Assembly (NCBI GenBank): GCA_036383515.1
Contig: DASVOE010000079.1
Location: forward strand, 8,792 to 72,791
DNA: 64,000 nt
Source: CADEDV01 sp036383515
GTDB lineage: Bacteria > Bacteroidota > Bacteroidia > Chitinophagales > Chitinophagaceae
Direction of reading: 5' to 3'
Position numbers and translations under genes: made by a program
Shown: piece after piece, positions 27,015-35,423 of the stretch
How the letters are laid out: each line of letters begins with the position of its first letter
How positions within the stretch are numbered: position 1 is the first letter of the stretch
The notes under the pieces: generated by a model
Database searches by the model: none
What the model saw: the letters and a program-made list of their open reading frames with translations, nothing else
What the model was told of the DNA's origin: nothing

Positions 27015-28849
27015 AAGTAAATTCATCCGCCAGAACCCGGATAAACCGTTTTCAATTCCGTGGTCTTTCTATTCAGCAAAGATTGCCTATTTTGATATGC
27101 ATTCTTTTGCTCTGCGTAATCATAATTTTTAGCTGGACTTCCTACGTTGGTGTAAAAAGAGCGACACTAAAAGTTGGGCAGGACCGGTTATATGCTTTGA
27201 CAGAACAGTTATGTTCAATGTTTGGACAGTCATCGCAGAATTATTTAATAGCCGCCCGTACGATGGCCGGACAAGATTCAATCAAAAAATTTCTTCGGTC
27301 AGAAGGAAAAGATTCAGGCAGTGCGAGTGCGTCGCTTGAAATAATGCAAAAGCTGCAAAAGGATAGCTCAACATTGTTAGTGGAGTTACTGGATGCGAAC
27401 AAAACATTAAAGCTTCGCTCAGCGAGACCGGGTATTGAAGTAAAAGTAAATCTCGATTCAGTGCTCAATGATTTATCTATTGGGCAAGATGCTTCAAAAA
27501 TTGGGAAAATATACCTTTCCGGAGACTCTATGTATTACCCGGTTGTTGCTTCAATAACAGATGAAAAGCAAGTAATTGGTTATGTTATTCGATGGCGGTT
27601 ATTATCTGCTACTCCAAAAGCGATCGAACAGTTCTCAAAGCTTATCGGCACAAATGCCACGCTGAATATTGGAAATAATGATGGAAGTCTTTGGACGGAC
27701 CTGGTGAAACCTATACCTAACCCACCGCTGGATATCAGGTATAAAGGTTTGTTTGAATATTCGCCACCGAAAGGCAGCCGGGCTATTGCTGTTGCACAAC
27801 CAATACCCAATACGCCCTGGTTGGTATTAGTTGTGTTTCCGCGGAAAACTGTCCTGGAAGCTTCCACCCATTTTCTAAATTCAATCCTGTTAATAGGCGG
27901 AGCGTTAATCGCTATCGGCATTTTGTTGGCCTGGCTCATGAGCCGAAACATTACCCGGCCATTAAACAAACTGACGGCTGCGGCATCAGCCATTGCAGGA
28001 GGTGATTATTCTTCACTGGTGCAGGTTGACCGGAATGATGAGTTGGGTAAGTTGGCCCGTGCATTCAATACTATGTCTATCCAGGTACACAATGCTCAAC
28101 TGGACCTTGAGAAAAAGGTGAAGGAACGTACTGCCCAGCTCGAAGCTGCTAATAAAGAATTAGAAGCATTTTCTTATTCAGTATCGCATGATCTGCGGGC
28201 TCCTTTACGTGCCCTGAGCGGATATGGTATGATGCTGAAAGAGGATTATGGGCCAAAGCTGGATGATGAAGCCAATCGTATTACTGACAGAATCGTTTCG
28301 AATGCCAAAATGATGGGAAAACTTATTGATGACCTGATCTCTTTTTCACAAATGGGTGTAAAAGAGGTTGTTCACCAAACGGTTGACATGAAAAAAGTAG
28401 CCGAAGACTGTATGGCCGAATTATTGCACCATGAAACTCCTGATAAGTACCAGGTCCATATAAATAATCTGCCGGCTTGCCATGGCGATTCCAATCTTAT
28501 TAAACAGGTTTGGATGAACCTGATCAGCAATGCCATCAAATATTCATCAAAGAAGCCGGTGCCGTGTATTGAAATAGGTTGTACAGAAGACGCTTATACC
28601 AATACTTATTTTATCCGTGATAATGGTGTTGGCTTTGATATGCAGCATGCTCATAAATTATTTGGGGTTTTTCAACGGCTTCATAGTCACAAGGTCTTTG
28701 AAGGCACTGGCATAGGATTAGCATTTGTTAAAAGGATCATGCTTAAACATAACGGGGAAATCAGGGCAGTGTCTTCTATAGACGAAGGGGCAACATTTTA
28801 TTTCACGTTGCCCGCTTCCAGAAAAAATCTTTTTGCGAAAACAGGCTAA
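27011..28849 (+). CDS. Membrane sensor histidine kinase (periplasmic sensor, HAMP, HisKA)
   Basis: A 612-residue kinase. A first membrane segment (about 25-45, LPILICILLLCVIIIFSW) and a second (about 288-310, ILLIGGALIAIGILLAWLM) enclose a 240-residue periplasmic sensor of probable Cache type. HAMP follows (SRNITRPLNKLTAAASAIAGG), then a short coiled coil. The HisKA box is FSYSVSHDLRAPLRAL with the phosphorylated histidine near 393. The ATPase has N-box NLISNAIKYS, G1 DNGVGFD and G2 GTGIGLAFVKRI. It resembles phytochrome-type kinases that pair with Rcp1-like receivers, and such a receiver gene follows 27 bases downstream. Its ATG overlaps the stop of a decayed small gene. The signal is unknown. 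Confidence 0.9.
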   Translation: MKVNSSARTRINRFQFRGLSIQQRLPILICILLLCVIIIFSWTSYVGVKRATLKVGQDRLYALTEQLCSMFGQSSQNYLIAARTMAGQDSIKKFLRSEGKDSGSASASLEIMQKLQKDSSTLLVELLDANKTLKLRSARPGIEVKVNLDSVLNDLSIGQDASKIGKIYLSGDSMYYPVVASITDEKQVIGYVIRWRLLSATPKAIEQFSKLIGTNATLNIGNNDGSLWTDLVKPIPNPPLDIRYKGLFEYSPPKGSRAIAVAQPIPNTPWLVLVVFPRKTVLEASTHFLNSILLIGGALIAIGILLAWLMSRNITRPLNKLTAAASAIAGGDYSSLVQVDRNDELGKLARAFNTMSIQVHNAQLDLEKKVKERTAQLEAANKELEAFSYSVSHDLRAPLRALSGYGMMLKEDYGPKLDDEANRITDRIVSNAKMMGKLIDDLISFSQMGVKEVVHQTVDMKKVAEDCMAELLHHETPDKYQVHINNLPACHGDSNLIKQVWMNLISNAIKYSSKKPVPCIEIGCTEDAYTNTYFIRDNGVGFDMQHAHKLFGVFQRLHSHKVFEGTGIGLAFVKRIMLKHNGEIRAVSSIDEGATFYFTLPASRKNLFAKTG

Positions 28850-28876
28850 TTAATGGTTTAATTAAATCGAATCATT

Positions 28877-29347
28877 ATGATCAATAACGAGGCAGAAATT
28901 TTATTAGTGGAAGATAGTATGGATGATGCGGAAATGACCATCAGGGCTTTAAAGAAAGTAAACCTGGCCAATAATCTTGTTCACGTAGAAGACGGCCAGG
29001 AAGCTCTTGATTATCTTTTTGGGCGTGGAAATTTTTTAAATCGTGAGCTTTCAAAGCAACCCAAAGTTATTTTACTCGATATTAAGATGCCGAGGGTTGA
29101 TGGCATCGAAGTATTACGACTTATTAAATCCAATGAGGCAACCCGGATGATCCCTGTTGTTATTATGACTTCATCGGGCGAAGAGAAGGATATGATTGCA
29201 AGTTATAGCCTTGGTGTTAACAGCTATGTGGTAAAACCGGTGAATTTTGAAAATTTTGCAAAAGCTGTAAGTGACCTGGGACTATACTGGCTATTGACCA
29301 ACCAAACCCCCAATAGCCAGCCCGTAAAAAATAAAATACGCCTATGA
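28877..29347 (+). CDS. Single-domain response regulator, Rcp1-like
   Basis: A 156-residue stand-alone receiver. The acidic pocket is LLVEDSMDDAEM, the phosphoacceptor is Asp68 in VILLDIKMPRVDG, the conserved threonine/serine lies in VVIMTSSGEE and the lysine in SYVVKPVNF. The insertion DYLFGRGNFLNRE between helices is typical of Rcp1-like receivers that serve phytochrome-type kinases. No output domain is present, so it passes phosphate or binds a partner. It follows the sensor kinase by 27 bases, and its stop overlaps the next gene's start as ATGA, indicating one operon with translational coupling. Confidence 0.93.
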   Translation: MINNEAEILLVEDSMDDAEMTIRALKKVNLANNLVHVEDGQEALDYLFGRGNFLNRELSKQPKVILLDIKMPRVDGIEVLRLIKSNEATRMIPVVIMTSSGEEKDMIASYSLGVNSYVVKPVNFENFAKAVSDLGLYWLLTNQTPNSQPVKNKIRL

Positions 29348-30798
29348 GCAAGCTTTTAAAAATACTTCATTTAGAAGACCTGCAGGAAGATGCGGAAATG
29401 GTAGCCCGGGCCTTAAAAAAAGGAGGCGTCGAATGTGAAATAAAGCATGTTGAGGATAAGGTTGAATTTATAAAAGCATTAAAGGAATTTTCACCTGATA
29501 TCATACTTTCTGATCATTCACTTCCCTCTTTCGATTCTCACGAAGCGCTTAAGATTGTAAAGGAAATGGGAATAGAAACTCCCTTTATACTTATCACGGC
29601 AACCGTTTCCGAAGAATATGCTGTCAGTATCATCAAGGAGGGGGCCAGCGATTATATATTGAAAGACCGTTTACAAAGGCTGCCTAATTCTATTGCGGGC
29701 GCCATGGAAAAATATAACCTTGAGCAAACCCGCAAAGAGGCAGATGAAACACTTCGTATGTCTGAGCGAAAGTATAAACTACTCTTTGAAAGTAATCCTA
29801 TGCCGATGTGGATGGTTTCGCGATCAACATTCGACATTATTGCTGTAAACGAAGCTGCCACGACACATTATGGCTATACCAAAGAAGAGTTCTTGAAATT
29901 AGCTCCCTCAGACCTCAGACCCACAGAAGATGTTCCTGCCTATATAGCGCATATAAAAAAAGAATATATTGGTACACAAAAGGCTGGTATATGGCGGCAT
30001 AAAAAGAAAGATGGAAGCATTATCATGATGGAGATAATCACTCATAATATAATGTATGAAAACAGTCCGGTAAGACTTGTTCTTGCCAACGACGTAACAA
30101 AGAAACTACAAGTAGAAGCCGAATTAGCTAACCAGCAGATGATGCGGGAAAAACTTATTACCGAAACGAGCATACAGGTGCAGGAGCGTGAAAGGGATGA
30201 AATAGGCAAAGAACTACATGATAATATAAACCAGATCATGGCCGCTGCAAAACTATACCTGGACATGGCTATAAAAAAAGAAGAGAAGGGACCGCAGCTA
30301 TTATACAAGGCTCAGCATAATATTGTTCTTGCCATTAACGAGATCCGCAAACTTTCACATACATTGGTGGCGCCTTCACTGGGACCTGTTACATTAATCC
30401 AGGCTATAGAGGAACTCTTTGCCGATATCAGGATGACCACTTCATTGCACCTGGAAGTGTTCACCTGCAACTACAATGAAAAAGAAATTGATAATAATGT
30501 CAGCCTGATGTTTTACAGGATCGTACAGGAACAGATCAATAATGTTGTAAAGCATGCAAAGGCAAAAAATGTAGCTGTAAAATTGAGCACGACAGCTGAA
30601 AATATCCAGTTAACCATTGAGGACGATGGTAAAGGATTTGATACCGCTAAAACTTCAAGCGGAATTGGGTTAAGAAATATCAGGAACCGGGTTGATTATT
30701 ATGATGGAAGCACCCGCATCATTTCTGCCCCCGGAGAAGGCTGTGTCCTGAAAATAACTATCCCCGTTCAACAGAACGTTTTTGCGCAGCAAAACTAG
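29344..30798 (+). CDS. Receiver-PAS-HisKA_3 hybrid histidine kinase
   Basis: A 484-residue cytosolic protein. The N-terminal receiver (1-120) keeps its phosphoacceptor Asp57 in IILSDHSLPSF and the lysine in YILKDRLQRLP. A PAS domain (about 140-255) follows, starting YKLLFESNPMPMWMV. The HisKA_3 dimerisation helix carries the histidine in EIGKELHDNINQIM, and a short HATPase ends the protein (IEDDGKGFD, GIGLRNIRNRVDYY). This order, input receiver first, lets phosphorylation of the receiver control a NarX-type kinase. It overlaps the Rcp1-like gene by four bases. Its natural target would be a NarL-type regulator such as that at 25607-26239. Confidence 0.9.
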   Translation: MSKLLKILHLEDLQEDAEMVARALKKGGVECEIKHVEDKVEFIKALKEFSPDIILSDHSLPSFDSHEALKIVKEMGIETPFILITATVSEEYAVSIIKEGASDYILKDRLQRLPNSIAGAMEKYNLEQTRKEADETLRMSERKYKLLFESNPMPMWMVSRSTFDIIAVNEAATTHYGYTKEEFLKLAPSDLRPTEDVPAYIAHIKKEYIGTQKAGIWRHKKKDGSIIMMEIITHNIMYENSPVRLVLANDVTKKLQVEAELANQQMMREKLITETSIQVQERERDEIGKELHDNINQIMAAAKLYLDMAIKKEEKGPQLLYKAQHNIVLAINEIRKLSHTLVAPSLGPVTLIQAIEELFADIRMTTSLHLEVFTCNYNEKEIDNNVSLMFYRIVQEQINNVVKHAKAKNVAVKLSTTAENIQLTIEDDGKGFDTAKTSSGIGLRNIRNRVDYYDGSTRIISAPGEGCVLKITIPVQQNVFAQQN

Positions 30799-31112
30799 CT
30801 TATCATCCAGAAAAAATTTGGCCAGCAAGCCTTTTCTTATTTACCGTCAGCTTGCTTTTTTGCATATATAACTTTATTGTTTTCTGCGTATAGAGCAAAG
30901 TATTTGTTTTATATATTTTATCTTGCTGTTACTTTTAATTTATGGCAATACCCGGTTACGGTCTAATAAAAAAACCGGCTGGACTTCCGAATAGCAAATT
31001 AATTACCGAAATTTCCCCGGCCACCGTTGCAGGCAGCTATTGAAATTGTCTATATTTAAAACCTACGGAATTATTCATAACCAATTCCGGAATCAGTGAG
31101 ACCGACTAACAC
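30799..31112. other. Intergenic stretch between the two hybrid kinases
   Basis: No gene is seen. A weak hairpin lies near its start (see terminator at 30824). The rest is AT-rich without an exact TAnnTTTG box. Confidence 0.5.
30824..30861 (+). terminator. Possible terminator after the first hybrid kinase
   Basis: A seven-pair stem (AGCAAGC with GCTTGCT) encloses a 19-base loop and runs into six T bases. The long loop makes it weak. It begins 26 bases past the stop codon at 30798. Confidence 0.4.
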
Positions 31113-33311
31113 ATGAGTGATATATTAAAAATACTGATCCTCGAAGACAGCGATAAAGACACTCAGGTCATTAAAGATTTATTACAAGTAAAAGAACAAT
31201 CCTGTGAATTTAAAGTGGTGGAGGAGAAGGAGCCATTTGAACAGGCATTGCTTGAGTTTCGGCCACATGTCGTACTGTTCTGCAACGTCTTGCCGGCTTT
31301 TACTGCCCAGTATGCTTTACAGATAGTGAAACAAATTTTGCCCTATGCCCCTTTTATACTGATCACCGGTACTGTATCTGAAGAATTTGCTGCTGCAATC
31401 ATTAAAGCCGGCGCTGCCGATTATTTATTAAAAGACAGGATGACGAGGTTGCCTATGGCCATTCAGTCTGCATTAAAACAAAAGCTTACTGAAATCAAAA
31501 AAGAAAAAGCTGAAGAAAATAACAGGTTCCAGGCAAAATTACTAAACACGATCGGCCAGGCCGTAGTGGCGACTGACATGAATGGGATTATAAATTTCTG
31601 GAATAAGGCCGCCGAAGAAATATATGGATGGACAGAAGGAGAAGCTATAGGCAAAAACGTAATAGATCTCTTGCCTGCAACACAATTAAAAGAACAGGCA
31701 ATTGAGATTATGGAAAATTTGTCAACGGGAGAAAGATGGGCAGGAGAGTTTTTGGTACAGGGAAAAGATGGTAAGGTGTTTCCTGTTTTTGTTACAGACT
31801 CTCCGATCTGTGACGCCAATAATAAGACTATAGGTGTCATTGGTATTTCATCGGACATTACGGAGCGGAAAAAAATAGAACAGCAATTGGTGATGAGTAC
31901 ACAGCAACTGGCTGTTATTTATAATACCGTAGCCGATGTAATATTTCTGCTGAGTGTAGAAGACAACGAAAGATTTAAATTTATTTCTGTTAATCATACA
32001 TTCCTTGAAGCAACAGGACTTGCGGCCAACCAGGTAATTGATAAATATGCGGATGAGATCATTCCTGCTCCATCCTGGAATATAGCACTTGCTCACTACA
32101 GGAAAGCTATTGTAACAAAAAGTACCGTGCAATGGGAGGAAGTATCTGAATATCCTTCAGGAACAAAAACCGGTGTTGTAAATGTTACCCCGGTATTTGA
32201 TGAAAAAGGTAACTGCATCAGGCTGGTCGGTTCGGTGCATGATATTACTGAAAGCAAAAAAGCGGAAGAGGCATTGAAGGAAAGTGAAAATTATTTACGC
32301 ACCATTATACAAACGGAACCGGAGTGTATAAAACTGCTGAATAAAAAAGGAGAGCTGGAAGAGATGAACCCTGCAGGTCTTGCTATGATAGAGGCCAATA
32401 GTTTGGAGGAGATAAAAGGCAACTCTATACTTGGACTTATTAATGAACCCTATAGGGATGCTTTTACCCAATTAACAGAAGATGTGTTTGCAGGAAAGTC
32501 GGGACAACTGATATTCCAGGTTACTGGTTTCAAAGGTACTCAGCGCTGGCTTGAAACACATGCCGTGCCATTGAAAGATGCGAACGGAAAGATCATTTCA
32601 TTATTGGGAGTAACACGGGATATAACAGAACGAAAAAAAACAGAAGAAGAACTGAGTAACACCAACGAAGAGCTGCATTATCTCTCGTCTCACCTGCAAA
32701 ACGTGAGAGAGGAGGAGCGAATGCAGATAGCAAGAGATATTCATGATGAATTGGGTCAGCAACTCACGGGGCTTAAACTTGAAATGTCGCACCTGATTAA
32801 AAAAATGAATATCACTGATAAGCTGTTGCAACAAAAAGCGGAAGGTATTATCAGCCTGATAGATGATACGGTAAACTCGGTGCGTACAATATCCACTAAC
32901 CTGCGACCGAGTATACTGGATGATATAGGTCTTATCGCTGCACTCGAATGGCTAAGCGAAGAGATAGACAAAAGATCGGGTATACAAATAAAATTCGAAG
33001 CAACTATGCCTGAACCTGATCTGCCCACGGCTACAGCTACTGCTTTATTCCGGATATACCAGGAAGCATTGACCAATGCCGTCCGCCATTCGGAGGCAAG
33101 ACATATCAACGCCAGTTTAAGTAAAAAAGATAACAACATTATCCTGGTAATTAAAGATGATGGTCTTGGCTTCGATACTTCTATGAAGGATAATAAGAAA
33201 GCGGTGGGTCTTATGGGTATGAAAGAACGGATATTTATATTAAACGGACATTACGAATTGAACAGTGCATTGGGAAAAGGCACTCAAATTAAAATATCTA
33301 TTCCTTTTTGA
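31113..33311 (+). CDS. Receiver-PAS(x3)-HisKA_3 kinase with degenerate receiver
   Basis: A 732-residue cytosolic kinase similar in plan to the 484-residue kinase upstream. The N-terminal receiver aligns with it along its whole length, but the phosphoacceptor position is Cys57 (VVLFCNVLPAF against IILSDHSLPSF), so it cannot be phosphorylated in the usual way. The acidic pocket LEDSDKD and the lysine in YLLKDRMTRLP remain. Three PAS domains follow (about 145-260, 270-385, 395-510), with repeated DITERKK linkers. The HisKA_3 helix has the histidine in ARDIHDELGQQLTGLKLEM, and the HATPase ends DDGLGFD and GLMGMKERI. It is separated from the previous kinase by 314 bases. Confidence 0.9.
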   Translation: MSDILKILILEDSDKDTQVIKDLLQVKEQSCEFKVVEEKEPFEQALLEFRPHVVLFCNVLPAFTAQYALQIVKQILPYAPFILITGTVSEEFAAAIIKAGAADYLLKDRMTRLPMAIQSALKQKLTEIKKEKAEENNRFQAKLLNTIGQAVVATDMNGIINFWNKAAEEIYGWTEGEAIGKNVIDLLPATQLKEQAIEIMENLSTGERWAGEFLVQGKDGKVFPVFVTDSPICDANNKTIGVIGISSDITERKKIEQQLVMSTQQLAVIYNTVADVIFLLSVEDNERFKFISVNHTFLEATGLAANQVIDKYADEIIPAPSWNIALAHYRKAIVTKSTVQWEEVSEYPSGTKTGVVNVTPVFDEKGNCIRLVGSVHDITESKKAEEALKESENYLRTIIQTEPECIKLLNKKGELEEMNPAGLAMIEANSLEEIKGNSILGLINEPYRDAFTQLTEDVFAGKSGQLIFQVTGFKGTQRWLETHAVPLKDANGKIISLLGVTRDITERKKTEEELSNTNEELHYLSSHLQNVREEERMQIARDIHDELGQQLTGLKLEMSHLIKKMNITDKLLQQKAEGIISLIDDTVNSVRTISTNLRPSILDDIGLIAALEWLSEEIDKRSGIQIKFEATMPEPDLPTATATALFRIYQEALTNAVRHSEARHINASLSKKDNNIILVIKDDGLGFDTSMKDNKKAVGLMGMKERIFILNGHYELNSALGKGTQIKISIPF

Positions 33312-33355
33312 TCCTGGTTAAATAAACTCAGTTGCAGGAACATAATCTTATTGTG

Positions 33356-33920
33356 TTACCACACGTTCCGCGGGCAAGTATCTCCATATTGATTACCCAA
33401 TAAAAATCCAATGATAAATTCATGTGACCCATTGCTGAAACTTCGTAAAGGATTTGTAGTATAATCGTATGAGTAACCTACGTTGACCGTATGGCCCAGG
33501 TTAATTCCTATCAATGCTGTAAAACCATCCTGTAAACGATATCCGCCACCCAGCCATACGAGATCCTGGTACTGCAATTTCAGGTTGATATTAAGCTGTG
33601 GTTTTGCAGTGGTTCCGTATTGAAACAGTAACAGTCGTGATCGCTTCAGTTGCAAAATAAAGAACCATCTCCTGGTTATTTGCAAAAGTCATGTCCTGGT
33701 GATAACCATACTCAACCCAAAAATCCTTACCCTTATTAGAAAAATCCTGTGCATGACCACATAAAATGGAAAGCAGAAAGGTTAGAAATAAAATAAAGTG
33801 AAAGATTTTTTTGTCATTTAATCTATTTCTAAATAAAAATAAATTTAGAAAATACCATGAAGTCATTTTTAAAAGTGTAAATCTTTTTTCAAATAAAAAT
33901 TTCAAAAAAGATTTCAGCAA
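33356..33920 (-). pseudogene. Chimeric remnant: IgGFc-like adhesin start fused to PorP/SprF end
   Basis: Two overlapping frames. The 5' part (33920 to about 33620) has a signal peptide ending CGHAQ and then FSNKGKDFWVEYGYHQDM, the opening of IgGFc-binding-like surface proteins of Bacteroidota. The 3' part, in another frame (about 33630 to 33356), reads QLNINLKLQYQDLVWLGGGY, then NVGYSYDYTTN and GSHEFIIGFLLGNQYGDTCP, the C-terminal end of a PorP/SprF family T9SS-associated outer-membrane protein. These two gene types commonly sit next to each other in this order, so a deletion probably fused the start of the first to the end of the second out of frame. Neither product can be functional. Confidence 0.72.
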
Positions 33921-33933
33921 TCATAAAATGCTT

Positions 33934-33966
33934 TTTGTTTTTTTGATTTTTTAATATATATATTTG
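33934..33966 (+). promoter_or_regulatory. Promoter of the large surface-protein/toxin operon
   Basis: TTTG at 33934-33937, a 21-base spacer, and TATATTTG at 33959-33966 match the Bacteroidota -33/-7 consensus exactly. Transcription would begin near 33972, leaving a leader of about 87 bases before the ATG at 34059. It is the only consensus promoter seen for the 19-kb gene run that follows. Confidence 0.6.
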
Positions 33967-34058
33967 AAACAGTGGGAAAAAATAACAGTTTTCTCTCTCG
34001 TTAAACCAAAACTTTAAGCGTTTACTCTTATCCAGTCGGTGGATAATACTTACTGCTT

Positions 34059-35423
34059 ATGATTGTTCAAGCCAACCAAACTATTAAGCCTCTATTAATA
34101 TTTATTGTCATTGGCTTTTTTTTCCCGGGATGCAGAAAAGAAATAGACGTTCCTTTAAAAATAGATTTTGAGTATTCAGTAATTGACAACAATTACAATG
34201 TTCCCGTAAGAATCGTCTTTATCAATAAAACTTCAGGAGCGTTATTTTATAAATGGACTTTTCCTACTGCAGATGTAACGGGAAGTAATTATAAAGACCC
34301 GGGATATATTACTTTTACGCAGCCCGGTCCCATCACCGTAAAGTTAGAAGCCTGGAATGATTATGACCGGGATGAGAAAACAATACAAATTGTTTTAGAT
34401 ACGCTGCCCGTTGCCAATTTCTCAGCTGTTCCCCGATTAAATAATTATGCTCCTGTTGAATGGGATTTCAATTTTACCGGGCAAGGAGCCACACGGTTTA
34501 AATGGAGTTTTGAAAACGGATCAGTAACAACTTCTACCGACCGTAATCCCCGGCAGATACTTTATTCGCTTCCGGGCGTATACAAAGTTGTACTGGAAAT
34601 TTTTAATGACAGGAATAAAGCAGACTCCCTTACAAAATTTATTACTGTAAAACCTCCATTGAACGCTTCCTTTGATATTCTTCCTTCATTTGATGATGAT
34701 GATTTTGAAGTTCCCTTTACTGCTCAGCTTGACAATCATACGATCAGTGCTGTTTCGCATCGCTGGGAAGCAACAGGTGGAAATTTTAGTAATGCAACAG
34801 ATTCCATTCCTACTGTACAGTTTACAACTCCCGGCACGCATACCATTACCTATACAGCAACCAATGGCAAGCAAACCCAGGTAGTTTCAAAATCAATTAC
34901 ACTATATCCTAATTCCAATCTCCGCACTTTTTCTAATGTTAAACTCGGGATTAATACTGCGCATCAAACAACCGGCAGTTTTTTCTCTACATACTTACGC
35001 AAAGTAATAAAGAAGGATAGTGTGAATGCCGTTAACGGTCCTCATATTGATATATGCTACTTCGGACTTAGTCAGAGTTTTTCCTTTAATAAATTCTTAT
35101 CACCACGAGATGTACAGAATTGGACGTTCGACCCGATTCCGGGCGCCCGGGATAATGTGGTCATCAATAAGCAGGAAGATTGTTCCTGTGGTATCAATGT
35201 GACGCCTGCTCAATTTGAAACGATCTCGAACGGATCCTTTTTTGATGGGCTATCAATTGTGCAAACTACCGGAGGACTATCCGATTTTGACAATACGTTG
35301 GTGCCAAGAGTTATACTTTTTAAAAACGCAGCCGGTCGTAAAGGTGCTATAAAAATTTCCCGCTTTGTAGATGATGGAGCCAACAGCTACTTATTATGTG
35401 ACATTAAAATTCAAAAAGAATAA
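34059..35423 (+). CDS. PKD-domain lipoprotein, first gene of the surface/toxin operon
   Basis: A 454-residue lipoprotein. The hydrophobic signal ends FFFPGCRKE, putting the lipidated cysteine near residue 26. Three PKD-like Ig domains follow (about 35-115, 118-200, 205-285), each with a TFTQPGPITVKLE or LPGVYKVVLE type strand. The last 160 residues form a domain with paired cysteines (EDCSCGINV) that I do not recognise. It is probably anchored in the outer membrane and may organise the proteins encoded behind it. The stop codon TAA is followed directly by the ATG of the next gene, which indicates tight co-translation. Confidence 0.75.
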   Translation: MIVQANQTIKPLLIFIVIGFFFPGCRKEIDVPLKIDFEYSVIDNNYNVPVRIVFINKTSGALFYKWTFPTADVTGSNYKDPGYITFTQPGPITVKLEAWNDYDRDEKTIQIVLDTLPVANFSAVPRLNNYAPVEWDFNFTGQGATRFKWSFENGSVTTSTDRNPRQILYSLPGVYKVVLEIFNDRNKADSLTKFITVKPPLNASFDILPSFDDDDFEVPFTAQLDNHTISAVSHRWEATGGNFSNATDSIPTVQFTTPGTHTITYTATNGKQTQVVSKSITLYPNSNLRTFSNVKLGINTAHQTTGSFFSTYLRKVIKKDSVNAVNGPHIDICYFGLSQSFSFNKFLSPRDVQNWTFDPIPGARDNVVINKQEDCSCGINVTPAQFETISNGSFFDGLSIVQTTGGLSDFDNTLVPRVILFKNAAGRKGAIKISRFVDDGANSYLLCDIKIQKE

